DNA of 64,000 bases from Hyphomicrobiales bacterium (GTDB lineage Bacteria > Pseudomonadota > Alphaproteobacteria > Rhizobiales > Rhizobiaceae), in assembly GCA_900469955.1 (NCBI GenBank), contig UBYX01000031.1, positions 87,240-151,239 on the forward strand. Reading direction: 5' to 3'. The notes under the pieces are model-generated. The model made no database searches, was not told where the DNA came from, and worked only from the letters and a program-made list of their open reading frames with translations. The translations under genes and the position numbers were made by a program. Positions 1 to 8,484 of the stretch are shown piece after piece (within the stretch, counting starts at the first letter, position 1; each line of letters starts with the position of its first letter).

Positions 1-1
1 T

Positions 2-889
2 CCGGAATACATGGTCATCCTCGCCGGCGACCATGTCTACAAGATGGACTACGAATACATGCTCCAGCAGCATGTGGATTCCGGCGCGGACGTCACGGTC
101 GGCTGCCTCGAAGTGCCGCGCATGGAGGCGACCGGCTTCGGCGTCATGCATGTGAACGAGAAGGACGAGATCATCGCCTTCGTGGAAAAACCCGCCGACC
201 CGCCCGGCATTCCGGGCAATCCGGATTTCGCGCTGGCCTCCATGGGCATCTACGTCTTCCACACCAAGTTCCTGATGGAAGCGCTGAAGCGAGACGCCGC
301 CCAACCGGGTTCGAGCCGCGACTTCGGCAAGGACATCATCCCCTACATCGTCGAGCATGGCAAAGCTTGCGCTCACCGATTCGCCGCCTCCTGCGTCCGC
401 TCCGATTTCGAGCGGGAGCCTTACTGGCGCGACGTCGGCACCATCGACGCTTATTGGCAGGCGAATGTCGATCTTACCGCCGTCACGCCGGAACTCGACA
501 TCTACGACAAGTCCTGGCCGATCTGGACCTATGCCGAGATCAACCCGCCCGCGAAATTCGTGCATGACGACGACAACCGCCGCGGATCGGCGATTTCCTC
601 GGTCGTGTCGGGCGACTGCATCATCTCCGGCTCGACGCTCTATAACAGCCTGCTCTTCACCGGCGTGCGCGCCAATTCCTATTCCCGCCTTGAAGGTGCC
701 GTCATTCTCCCCAATGTCCGCATCGGCCGGCGCGCGCAGCTTCGCAATGTCGTCATCGATCACGGTGTAACCATTCCTGAAGGCCTGGTGGTCGGCGAGG
801 ATCCGATACTCGATGCGAAGCGATTCCGCCGGACGGAAACCGGCATCTGCCTGATCACCCAGCCGATGATCGACAAACTGGATCTGTAA
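2..889 (+). CDS. glgC: Glucose-1-phosphate adenylyltransferase, 5'-truncated by window edge
   Basis: Makes ADP-glucose from glucose-1-phosphate and ATP, the committed step of bacterial glycogen synthesis in the cytoplasm. The reading frame is open from base 2 and begins in the middle of the nucleotidyltransferase domain (PEYMVILAGDHVYKMDY), so the N-terminal part lies outside the window. The visible part holds the sugar-nucleotide binding region (FVEKP near residue 60, SMGIYVF near 80) and the C-terminal left-handed beta-helix. Its TAA stop shares one base with the ATG of glgA, so the two are translationally coupled. Identity is firm; only the start is unknown. Confidence 0.97.
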   Translation, partial: PEYMVILAGDHVYKMDYEYMLQQHVDSGADVTVGCLEVPRMEATGFGVMHVNEKDEIIAFVEKPADPPGIPGNPDFALASMGIYVFHTKFLMEALKRDAAQPGSSRDFGKDIIPYIVEHGKACAHRFAASCVRSDFEREPYWRDVGTIDAYWQANVDLTAVTPELDIYDKSWPIWTYAEINPPAKFVHDDDNRRGSAISSVVSGDCIISGSTLYNSLLFTGVRANSYSRLEGAVILPNVRIGRRAQLRNVVIDHGVTIPEGLVVGEDPILDAKRFRRTETGICLITQPMIDKLDL

Positions 890-2346
890 TGAAAGTTCTT
901 TCGGTTGCGTCCGAAGTCTATCCGCTGGTCAAGACCGGCGGACTTGCCGATGTCGCCGGCGCGCTGCCGCTTGCCCTGAAGGGTCACGGCGTTTCGGTGA
1001 AGACGCTGATACCAGGCTATCCCGCCGTCCTGAGTGCCGTGAAGGACGCCAAACGCGTCCTGAGCTTCGACAGCCTGCTCGGCGGCAAGGCCGAGGTGCT
1101 GGAAGTCGAGCATCAGGGCCTCGACCTCCTGATCCTCCATTCGCCGACCTTCTTCGACCGGCCGGGCGGTCCTTATGCGGACGCTACCGGCAAGGACCAT
1201 TTCGACAACTGGCGTCGGTTCGCGGCCCTCTCGAAGGCGGGCGCATTGATCGCCCAGAAGGGACTGTCGGACGGCATGACCGGCTGGCGGCCGGATGTCG
1301 TGCATGTGCATGACTGGCAGGCCGCCATGGTGCCGGCCTATATGCGCTATGCGGCGGAGCCCGAGGTTCCAACCCTCATCACCATCCACAACATCGCCTT
1401 TCAGGGACAGTTCGGCGCCGACATCTTCCCCTATCTCGAACTGCCCGCACATGCCTTCGGCATCGATGGCGTCGAATATTTCGGCGGCGTCGGTTATCTG
1501 AAGGCCGGCCTGCAGACGAGCTGGGCGATCAGCACCGTCAGCCCTTCCTATGCCGAGGAGATTCTCACGCCCGAATTCGGCATGGGCCTCGAAGGACTGC
1601 TGTCGCTCCGGCACTCCGACCTGCACGGCATCGTCAACGGCATCGATGACGATGTATGGGACCCCGCCGCGGATCCGGCCGTGAAGGTCAATTATACGGC
1701 CTCGACGCTGAAGACCCGCGCCGGCAACAAGCGCGCCGTCGCCGAACGCTTCGGTCTGACAAAGAGCGATGGTCCGCTTTTCTGCGTCATCTCCCGGCTG
1801 ACCTGGCAGAAGGGCATGGACCTGCTGGCCGAGGCGGTCGATGACCTCGTGCATCTCGGCGGAAGGCTGGCCGTCCTCGGCTCCGGCGACAGGGCACTGG
1901 AAAACGCCTTCCACGCCGCTGCCGCGCGCCATCCCGGCAGCGTTTCGGTGCTCTCCATCTATGACGAGCCGCTGTCGCATCTCATGCAGGCAGGCTCCGA
2001 TGCCATCATCATACCCTCCCGCTTCGAACCCTGCGGGCTGACCCAGCTCTACGGCCTCAGATACGGTTGCGTGCCGGTCGTCGCCCGCACCGGCGGCCTG
2101 AACGACACCGTCATCGACGCCAGCCACGCGGCGCTTGCCACAAAGGCCGCGACAGGCATTTCCTTCGGCCCCGTGACCGCCGCCAACCTGCGCCGCGCAC
2201 TGCGTCGCACCGTCCGGCTCTACCACGACCCCAAGGTCTGGACGCAGTTGCAGAAGCAGGGCATGAAATCCGATGTTTCCTGGGGAAAGAGTGCCGGGCT
2301 CTATGCCGCGCTCTATTCCGACCTCCTTGCGAAAAAAGGTGCATGA
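889..2346 (+). CDS. glgA: Glycogen synthase (ADP-glucose type)
   Basis: Transfers glucose from ADP-glucose to the non-reducing end of glycogen (GT5 family). The 485-residue length is normal. The N-terminal KTGGLADVAGALPLAL motif, which binds ADP-glucose, is present near residues 16-31, and the C-terminal SRFEPCGLTQLYGLRYG segment carries the catalytic glutamate and substrate loop. SRLTWQKG near residue 304 begins the second Rossmann fold. It overlaps glgC by one base upstream and is followed at once by pgm, so it is an internal gene of the glycogen operon. Confidence 0.98.
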   Translation: MKVLSVASEVYPLVKTGGLADVAGALPLALKGHGVSVKTLIPGYPAVLSAVKDAKRVLSFDSLLGGKAEVLEVEHQGLDLLILHSPTFFDRPGGPYADATGKDHFDNWRRFAALSKAGALIAQKGLSDGMTGWRPDVVHVHDWQAAMVPAYMRYAAEPEVPTLITIHNIAFQGQFGADIFPYLELPAHAFGIDGVEYFGGVGYLKAGLQTSWAISTVSPSYAEEILTPEFGMGLEGLLSLRHSDLHGIVNGIDDDVWDPAADPAVKVNYTASTLKTRAGNKRAVAERFGLTKSDGPLFCVISRLTWQKGMDLLAEAVDDLVHLGGRLAVLGSGDRALENAFHAAAARHPGSVSVLSIYDEPLSHLMQAGSDAIIIPSRFEPCGLTQLYGLRYGCVPVVARTGGLNDTVIDASHAALATKAATGISFGPVTAANLRRALRRTVRLYHDPKVWTQLQKQGMKSDVSWGKSAGLYAALYSDLLAKKGA

Positions 2347-2348
2347 CT

Positions 2349-3977
2349 ATGATTAAAACCGTCGCAACCGCTCCCTATCAGGACCAGAAGCCGGGAACCT
2401 CCGGCCTGCGCAAGAAAGTGCCGGTCTTCGCCCAGGAGAACTACGCGGAGAACTTCATCCAGTCGATCTTCGATTCGCTCGAAGGCTTTGAAGGCAAGAC
2501 GCTGGTGATAGGCGGCGACGGCCGCTACTACAACCGCGAAGTCATCCAGAAGGCGATCAAGATGGCTGCGGCCGCCGGCTTCGGCAAGGTCATGGTCGGC
2601 CAGGGCGGCATCCTCTCGACGCCCGCCGCCTCCAACGTCATCCGCAAATACCATGCCTTCGGCGGCATCGTGCTTTCAGCCAGTCACAATCCCGGCGGCC
2701 CGACCGAGGATTTCGGCATCAAGTACAATATCGGCAATGGCGGCCCGGCACCGGAAAAGATCACCGACGCCATCTTCGCCCGCTCCAAGATCATCAGCGA
2801 GTACAAGATCGCCGATGTGGCCGACGTGAACCTCGATGAAATCGGCTCCTTCGACGTCGCCGGGATGACGGGCGAAGTGATCGATCCCGTCGCCGACTAT
2901 GCCGAACTGATGGAACAGCTCTTCGACTTCCCCGCCATCCGCGCGCTTCTGGCCAGCGGGGTGAATGTCGCGATGGATTCCATGGGCGCCGTGACCGGCC
3001 CCTATGCCAGGGAAATCTTCGAAAACCGCCTCGGCGCGGCGCCCGGCTCTGTGCGGAATGCCACACCACTCCCCGATTTCGGCGGCCATCACCCGGATCC
3101 CAACCTCGTCCATGCCAAGGACCTTTACGACGACGTGATGAGCGCCGATGGTCCCCATTTCGGCGCGGCCTCCGACGGAGACGGCGACCGCAACATGGTG
3201 GTCGGCAAGGGCATGTTCGTCACCCCTTCCGACAGCCTCGCGATCATCGCCGCCAATGCCACCGTGGCACCCGGTTACGCCAAGGGCATCGCCGGCATCG
3301 CCCGCTCCATGCCGACCAGCGCCGCCGCCGACCGCGTCGCCGAAAAGCTCGGCATCGGCATGTACGAGACGCCGACCGGCTGGAAGTTCTTCGGCAACCT
3401 CATGGATGCCGGCAAGGTCACGGTCTGCGGAGAGGAAAGCTTCGGCACCGGTTCTGATCATGTTCGGGAAAAGGACGGTCTCTGGGCGATCCTCTTCTGG
3501 CTGAACATCATGGCCGCCCGCAACGAAAGCGTTGCCGAAATTGTCACAAAGCACTGGGCCGAATACGGCCGCAACTACTATTCCCGCCACGATTACGAAG
3601 AAGTTGATACGGACGCCGCCAACAGCCTGATCGCCGCGCTCCGCGACAAGCTCCCGACCCTTCCCGGCCAGACCTTCGGCTCGCTCAAGGTCGTCGCTGC
3701 CGACGACTTTGCCTACAACGATCCGATCGACGGCTCGGTCTCGAAGAACCAGGGCATTCGCATCCTCTTCGAAGGCGGTTCCCGCGTCGTCTTCCGCCTC
3801 TCCGGCACCGGCACCTCGGGCGCCACGATCCGCGTTTATGTGGAGCGTTACGAACCCGACGCATCCCGCCACGGGATCGAGACGCAGGAAGCACTCTCCG
3901 ACCTCATCTCCATCGCCGACCAAATTTCGGAACTGAAGACACGCACCGGCCGGGATCAGCCGACGGTGATTACGTGA
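2349..3977 (+). CDS. pgm: Alpha-D-phosphoglucomutase
   Basis: Interconverts glucose-1-phosphate and glucose-6-phosphate, feeding both glycogen (glgC) and cell-surface polysaccharide precursors; in Agrobacterium the homologue is known as exoC. The 542-residue protein has the phosphoserine loop (SASHNPGGPTEDFG near residue 113), the metal loop DGDGDRN and the sugar loop CGEESFGTGSDH. Two in-frame ATGs exist: 2343, overlapping the glgA stop, and 2349. An AGG at 2337-2339 is only 3 bases from the first but 9 from the second, and the family begins MIKT, so 2349 is preferred. A long upstream extension of the frame into glgA is rejected. Confidence 0.97.
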   Translation: MIKTVATAPYQDQKPGTSGLRKKVPVFAQENYAENFIQSIFDSLEGFEGKTLVIGGDGRYYNREVIQKAIKMAAAAGFGKVMVGQGGILSTPAASNVIRKYHAFGGIVLSASHNPGGPTEDFGIKYNIGNGGPAPEKITDAIFARSKIISEYKIADVADVNLDEIGSFDVAGMTGEVIDPVADYAELMEQLFDFPAIRALLASGVNVAMDSMGAVTGPYAREIFENRLGAAPGSVRNATPLPDFGGHHPDPNLVHAKDLYDDVMSADGPHFGAASDGDGDRNMVVGKGMFVTPSDSLAIIAANATVAPGYAKGIAGIARSMPTSAAADRVAEKLGIGMYETPTGWKFFGNLMDAGKVTVCGEESFGTGSDHVREKDGLWAILFWLNIMAARNESVAEIVTKHWAEYGRNYYSRHDYEEVDTDAANSLIAALRDKLPTLPGQTFGSLKVVAADDFAYNDPIDGSVSKNQGIRILFEGGSRVVFRLSGTGTSGATIRVYVERYEPDASRHGIETQEALSDLISIADQISELKTRTGRDQPTVIT

Positions 3978-4014
3978 TCGCTTAAGACGCAAGACCGGAG
4001 ACGACGACGATCCG

Positions 4015-5970
4015 ATGGTAAAACCCTCCGATCCCAAACTCGGCGTAGCCCTTACACCAGACGGCGCGGATTTCGCCGTCTGGTCACATCATGCCGAACG
4101 CATCGAACTCTGTCTTTTCGATGCCGAGGGCAAGAAGGAAACCGCCCGCCACCGGCTGGTTCGCGGCCGTGACGACATCCATCGCGTATCGGTGCAGGGC
4201 CTTGCCGCCGGACAACGCTACGGCTATCGCGCCTCAGGCACCTATGATCCCGACCGGGGCATGTGGTTCGACGCTTCGAAGCTTCTTGTCGACCCATACG
4301 CCCGCGAACTCGACCGGCCATTCCGGCACGATACGAAACTTTCCGTATTCGGCGTCGATACCGCCGACCTGGTGCCGAAGGCGATCCTGACCAGCGACCC
4401 GCTGGCGAAAATCCGCAACCCCATCCTGCCGCCGGGCGGCTTCATCTACGAGGTGGCGGTCAAACCCTTCACCATTCTCCACCCCGACATCCCCGAAGCG
4501 AACCGCGGCACGGTCGCCGCGCTCGCCCATCCGTCCGTCATCGCACATCTGAAAAAGATCGGCGTCGACGCGATCGAGCTGATGCCGATCACCGCCTGGA
4601 TCGACGAGCGCCACCTGCCGCCGCTGAAGCTCGCCAATGGTTGGGGTTACAACCCGGTCGCCTTCATGGCGCTCGACCCGCGCCTTTGCCCCGGCGGCGT
4701 GAGGGAGCTGCGTGAAACCGTCTCGGCGCTGCACCAGGCCGGCATCGGCGTCATCCTGGACCTTGTCTTCAACCATACTGGCGAGAGCGACCGCCATGGC
4801 GCGACGCTCTCCATGCGCGGTCTCGACAACCTTTCCTACTATCGCAATGTGCCCAGTGAACCGGGCCATCTCGTCAACGATACCGGCACCGGCAACACCG
4901 TCGCCTGCGACGCGCCCCAGGTTCGCCGCCTGGTCATCGACACGCTCCGCCATTTCGTCATCCATGCCGGCGTGGACGGCTTCCGTTTCGACCTGGCGCC
5001 TGTGATCGGCCGCACCGCGGGAGGGTTTGAACCGGAAGGCGAGACACTGAAGGCCATGCTTGCCGACGAAGCGCTGAAGGACCGCGTCCTGATTGCCGAA
5101 CCCTGGGATATCGGCCCCGGCGGCTACCAGCTCGGCAATTTCCCCGCGCCCTTCCTGGAATGGAACGACCGCGCCCGCGACGACATCCGCCGCTACTGGC
5201 GCGGCGAGCGCTGGACGACCGGCGCCCTCGCCACCCGACTTGCCGGATCCTCCGACATCTTCGCCCGCCACGGCCGCCAATCCACCCGAACCGTCAACTT
5301 CCTCGCCGCCCATGACGGCTTCACGCTGATGGATCTGGTCTCCCACGAAAACAAGCATAACCAGGCGAACGGGGAGGAAAACCGCGACGGCCACAACGAC
5401 AACTTTTCCTGGAACAACGGGATCGAAGGCGAGACGGATGATCCCGTGATCCTCGAAAATCGCCGCCGCGATGTCGAGGCCCTTCTCTCCACACTGTTCG
5501 CCAGCCGCGGCACCATCATGCTGACCATGGGCGACGAGGCCGGCCGCTCGCAGCGCGGCAACAACAATGCCTATGCCCAGGACAATGAGATCACCTGGCT
5601 CGACTGGAGCACGATCGACGAACATCTCGTCGAGCATACCGCCGCGCTTGCCGCTATTCGAAAGCGCTTCGCGGTCTTTTCCGAAACCGGCTTCTTCGCC
5701 GGCAATGGCGATATCGAGTGGCTGGCCGCCAGCGGCCAACCGATGGAGGTCGGCGACTGGGACAATCCCGACAATCCCGTCCTCGGGATGGTTCTCGCGA
5801 CGCTCGACCGACAGACCGGCAGGAAGGTCCGCCTGGCCGTCCTTTTCAATCGCGGTCATGAACAGGCAAGCTTCGCCCTGCCCGGCTGGGGCTGGAAGCA
5901 TTTCGGGTCCGGCGATCTCTGGAATCAGGTCCTGCCGGCCCGCTCCGTCCGCTTCTGCGTCGAGGAATAA
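4015..5970 (+). CDS. glgX: Glycogen debranching enzyme (isoamylase type)
   Basis: Hydrolyses alpha-1,6 branches of phosphorylase-limited glycogen (GH13 family). The 651-residue protein begins with a CBM48/isoamylase N-terminal domain (about 1-110), followed by the TIM barrel with DLVFNHTGE, the nucleophile region GFRFDLAP, the acid/base region IAEPWDIG and the AAHDGFT motif carrying the third carboxylate. The C-terminal beta domain ends near residue 650. It lies 37 bases after pgm and is probably the last gene of the glycogen operon, giving the cluster both synthesis and breakdown functions. Confidence 0.96.
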   Translation: MVKPSDPKLGVALTPDGADFAVWSHHAERIELCLFDAEGKKETARHRLVRGRDDIHRVSVQGLAAGQRYGYRASGTYDPDRGMWFDASKLLVDPYARELDRPFRHDTKLSVFGVDTADLVPKAILTSDPLAKIRNPILPPGGFIYEVAVKPFTILHPDIPEANRGTVAALAHPSVIAHLKKIGVDAIELMPITAWIDERHLPPLKLANGWGYNPVAFMALDPRLCPGGVRELRETVSALHQAGIGVILDLVFNHTGESDRHGATLSMRGLDNLSYYRNVPSEPGHLVNDTGTGNTVACDAPQVRRLVIDTLRHFVIHAGVDGFRFDLAPVIGRTAGGFEPEGETLKAMLADEALKDRVLIAEPWDIGPGGYQLGNFPAPFLEWNDRARDDIRRYWRGERWTTGALATRLAGSSDIFARHGRQSTRTVNFLAAHDGFTLMDLVSHENKHNQANGEENRDGHNDNFSWNNGIEGETDDPVILENRRRDVEALLSTLFASRGTIMLTMGDEAGRSQRGNNNAYAQDNEITWLDWSTIDEHLVEHTAALAAIRKRFAVFSETGFFAGNGDIEWLAASGQPMEVGDWDNPDNPVLGMVLATLDRQTGRKVRLAVLFNRGHEQASFALPGWGWKHFGSGDLWNQVLPARSVRFCVEE

Positions 5971-6049
5971 TGCGGCGCAAGATCTTCCCTCGCCAAGCGG
6001 GTCAAATCCTGTAAACTCCTATGGCCATTACGGAAATCAGTGAGGTCGC

Positions 6050-6535
6050 ATGCATGAAGTTTCGCTCGCCGAAGTCGGCGCCCTAGTCGGCACCGAACTC
6101 GGCGTATCTGAGTGGATCACCGTCGACCAGACGATGATCAATCTCTTTGCCGATGCGACCCACGACCACCAGTTCATCCATGTCGATCCGGAACGCGCCG
6201 CCGCAGAAAGCCCCTTCGGCGGCACGATCGCCCATGGTTTTCTGACGCTCTCGCTGCTCTCGGCCATGAACTACGACTGCGTGCCCAAGATCCGCGAGCA
6301 GACCATGGGCATCAACTACGGTTTCGATCGCATCCGCTTCATGTCTCCGGTCAAGTCCGGCGCCCGCGTTCGCGGCCATTTCAAGCTTTCGGAGGCCCGC
6401 TTTCGGGGCGGCGGCATGCTGATGATCACCTATGACGTGTCGGTCGAGATCGAAAACGAGCTGAAGCCGGCGCTGACCGCCATCTGGACCACCATCGTCC
6501 AGTTCGACCCCAAGGACCGTCCGGAAGACGTTTGA
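6050..6535 (+). CDS. MaoC-like (R)-specific hydratase / NodN family protein
   Basis: A 161-residue single hot-dog domain. The hydratase-2 signature is visible as DATHDHQFIHVDPERAA (catalytic Asp and His near residues 35-41), followed by FGGTIAHGFLTLSLL, which forms the substrate tunnel. Proteins of this type hydrate enoyl-CoA; the rhizobial relative NodN is of the same fold. The start is backed by AGTGAGG seven bases upstream. Its TGA overlaps the TTG of the next small gene, suggesting co-transcription. The exact substrate cannot be read from the sequence. Confidence 0.9.
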   Translation: MHEVSLAEVGALVGTELGVSEWITVDQTMINLFADATHDHQFIHVDPERAAAESPFGGTIAHGFLTLSLLSAMNYDCVPKIREQTMGINYGFDRIRFMSPVKSGARVRGHFKLSEARFRGGGMLMITYDVSVEIENELKPALTAIWTTIVQFDPKDRPEDV

Positions 6536-6780
6536 GCGCCATGGGAATTCTCAATCCGGCCGAGATAGAACAGACAAAGCTTCTGGCGAATGCTTTCGAT
6601 CGGGAATCGACGGCATGTGTGACCGTGGGTATCGTCACGCCATTGGCGGGCTATCTCTACAATTTTTCGAACTTTAACGCCATTTCCGGCGGCAGGATGG
6701 CCGTTTATCTTGCAGGTTGGTTTTTGAGTGCCGTTCTACTACATTATATGGCAAGACGAATATTGAGGAGACTGGCCTAA
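6532..6780 (+). CDS. Small membrane protein of unknown function
   Basis: An 82-residue protein that I do not recognise. Residues about 28-46 and 58-75 are hydrophobic, consistent with two membrane segments, and the C-terminus is arginine-rich (ARRILRRLA), suggesting a cytoplasmic end. The start is uncertain: TTG at 6532 overlaps the maoC stop and has GGAAG five bases upstream, while ATG at 6541 would give MGILNPAEIEQ. Its stop overlaps the ATG of the next small gene. Confidence 0.6.
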   Translation: MSAMGILNPAEIEQTKLLANAFDRESTACVTVGIVTPLAGYLYNFSNFNAISGGRMAVYLAGWFLSAVLLHYMARRILRRLA

Positions 6781-6905
6781 TGGACTTCTGGCTTTTCTAT
6801 TCCGTCGGATTACCGGCGATCATCGTCTTGATTGCCTATATCGCCATGCGCCTGCACGAATGGGATCTCGACCGGAAACACAAGAACCGTCATCCGGGCG
6901 AGTGA
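6780..6905 (+). CDS. Very small single-pass membrane protein
   Basis: A 41-residue open frame beginning MDFWLFYSVGLPAIIVLIAY, with one hydrophobic segment (about residues 4-24) and a charged tail (WDLDRKHKNRHPGE). Its ATG overlaps the stop of the preceding membrane gene (TAATG), which is the main reason to believe it is translated. Function unknown; it may act with the neighbouring small membrane protein. Confidence 0.55.
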   Translation: MDFWLFYSVGLPAIIVLIAYIAMRLHEWDLDRKHKNRHPGE

Positions 6906-6916
6906 TTCCCCGCGCG

Positions 6917-7225
6917 TTAGGCGCCCATTTCCATGATCACGAAGGCAAGCATCGGCGGCACGGCCGTGCCGATCAGGATATTGGCCGTGGTGGGAGCAGA
7001 AAGGCCGAGCAAAGCGCCGGACACGCCCGCCCCAATGAGGCCTGCGAGCGGCATGGCAAGGCTTCTGTCGAAGCCAGGTACAAAGAATGCCACGATTGCG
7101 GCCAGCGATGCCACGACGGCGACGAAAATCCCCTTCCATATCCCGACCTGAGCCAGCCTGGCGGCAACCGCCCCGCCGATCACCGCCAGCAGGACCGCAA
7201 TTGCCATTAACTGATATTCGCCCAT
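6917..7225 (-). CDS. Small hydrophobic membrane protein
   Basis: A 102-residue, almost entirely hydrophobic protein with about three to four membrane segments (residues 5-22, 27-48, 55-75, 80-100). Small glycine and alanine patches (GGAVAARLA, GLIGAGVSGALLGL) suggest tight helix packing. A strong ribosome site, GGGAGGGG, lies four to five bases before the ATG. It is convergent with the preceding small membrane genes, 11 bases away. No family could be assigned. Confidence 0.65.
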   Translation of the reverse strand: MGEYQLMAIAVLLAVIGGAVAARLAQVGIWKGIFVAVVASLAAIVAFFVPGFDRSLAMPLAGLIGAGVSGALLGLSAPTTANILIGTAVPPMLAFVIMEMGA

Positions 7226-7439
7226 GAACCCCTCCCGCTTCGATGTGCGAGAGTGCGGTTCCTGCGCCGCAAGTCAAGTCCGGCTATCGTCTTAGATCTC
7301 GCCGGGGGCCAGTTGCTTTATCACGTAATTTTCTCGGCGGGTCGGGAGATCGGCACAGGCAGGACTTACGTCAAAAGGTGGCGATGCGTTCGCGGGAAGA
7401 GGCGTTAGAATCGGACGACTAACCGACCACGAGGCCGTC

Positions 7440-7868
7440 ATGGGCAAGTTGGTGTCTTTCGCGCTCACAATTCTGATCTCAACGGAAGCCCTTGCGCAGC
7501 CGGGCGACCGATACGCATTTCATACAGGAACTGCCGAGCTATCAAACCGCGTTTGGTCGCTTCACGGCGTTGCCGTTGATCGCCAGCAGAACAGAACGTG
7601 GTGGTGCGTTTACTACGTCAACGTGGAGACGATCGTCACAAAGCTTGAGTGTCTGCGTCGGTCTGATCCATCGCCGGATCTCGTTCCAAGTTGGATACCC
7701 CTGGCGCGCCGGAACGCCTATCCGCCGAAAGTCGACTGGTCCATCAGCTCGGACAGCGGTGCCCTCCAAGCCTGTATTTCGTTCACGAAAACCTCGTGCA
7801 AGAGTGTTCAGCTCGGACCGTTTCCTAGGTTGCTCGAGACTGTTTCGCCTACAACGATAAACAGATAG
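7440..7868 (+). CDS. Predicted secreted protein with four cysteines, unknown function
   Basis: A 142-residue protein with a clear Sec signal peptide (MGKLVSFALTILISTEALA, cleavage after ALA). The mature part contains four cysteines (in WWCVYY, LECLRR, QACISF and TSCKSV), an even number that would permit two disulfide bonds in the periplasm. A GAGG ribosome site precedes the ATG. It stands alone between divergent or convergent neighbours. Not recognised; its residue composition is normal for a folded protein, so it is probably real. Confidence 0.6.
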   Translation: MGKLVSFALTILISTEALAQPGDRYAFHTGTAELSNRVWSLHGVAVDRQQNRTWWCVYYVNVETIVTKLECLRRSDPSPDLVPSWIPLARRNAYPPKVDWSISSDSGALQACISFTKTSCKSVQLGPFPRLLETVSPTTINR

Positions 7869-7911
7869 CGCTGAGGCTCCAGGATGTGCCATTCGCGCAC
7901 GTCCCCCGTGA

Positions 7912-8484
7912 CTAGACTTTGACAGCAGCATCCCGCGCACCCTCCGACAGCAGCCCGAAGGCATAGTCGGAAAACGACCGCCAGACCTCGACCCGGAAGG
8001 CATCCTCGGCCGTCCTCAGCAGCACGATTTCCACCTTGCCGAAAATGGTGCGCGAGCATGCCCCGACCGGGAACTCCTTCAGCGACAGGTCCTGCGGGCA
8101 GCCGGCATTGATCGCTTTGGCGGCACCAGTCCCGGAGACGAGGATCGCTGTATTGCGGTGGGAAACATCGGCCGCGGAATGCAACGCGCCGGAATTTTGG
8201 GCCGCCTGCATCAAACCGTTGCCGACTCCGGTCCCGCTTTCGTCGATCACCAGCCATTCGTCCGGTCCGAGCCAGAGCGCCGTGCGCCTGTTGGCGGAAG
8301 CGGAAGTCTTCGGCTTGACCGGCAGGTCGACACCGAGTGCGCCGGAAAGCGCCGCGACGTCTTCCGCTCTTACCCTGAGCGAAATCCGCTCGGCCGGCGG
8401 CGCGGCCTCGAGCCGGACGGTAGACGAACCACCATGAAAGCCCGCGAGAGGCAGGGCACGGGTAGCAGTTCCAAGATCAGCCAT
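7912..8484 (-). CDS. soxG: Sarcosine oxidase, gamma subunit
   Basis: The smallest catalytic-complex partner of heterotetrameric sarcosine oxidase, which oxidatively demethylates sarcosine to glycine with transfer of the methyl group to tetrahydrofolate. This 190-residue protein shows the GcvT-like features of the family (ALWLGPDEWLVI near residue 70, ADVSHRNTAILVSG near 106). It overlaps the end of soxA by eight bases and is the last gene of the operon. Identification relies on position and family pattern together. Confidence 0.92.
   Translation of the reverse strand: MADLGTATRALPLAGFHGGSSTVRLEAAPPAERISLRVRAEDVAALSGALGVDLPVKPKTSASANRRTALWLGPDEWLVIDESGTGVGNGLMQAAQNSGALHSAADVSHRNTAILVSGTGAAKAINAGCPQDLSLKEFPVGACSRTIFGKVEIVLLRTAEDAFRVEVWRSFSDYAFGLLSEGARDAAVKV

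Noticed and set aside
760..2226. Long minus-strand frame opposite glgC/glgA
   Set aside because: Shadow of a high-GC gene: low-complexity, Gly/Ala/Arg-rich translation with no known domain, opposite unmistakable glgA.
2067..2348. N-terminal extension of pgm into glgA
   Set aside because: Out-of-frame overlap with the conserved glgA C-terminus; Arg/Pro-rich shadow sequence.
4234..5901. 555-codon minus-strand frame opposite glgX
   Set aside because: Antisense shadow produced by codon bias; no domain or ribosome site.
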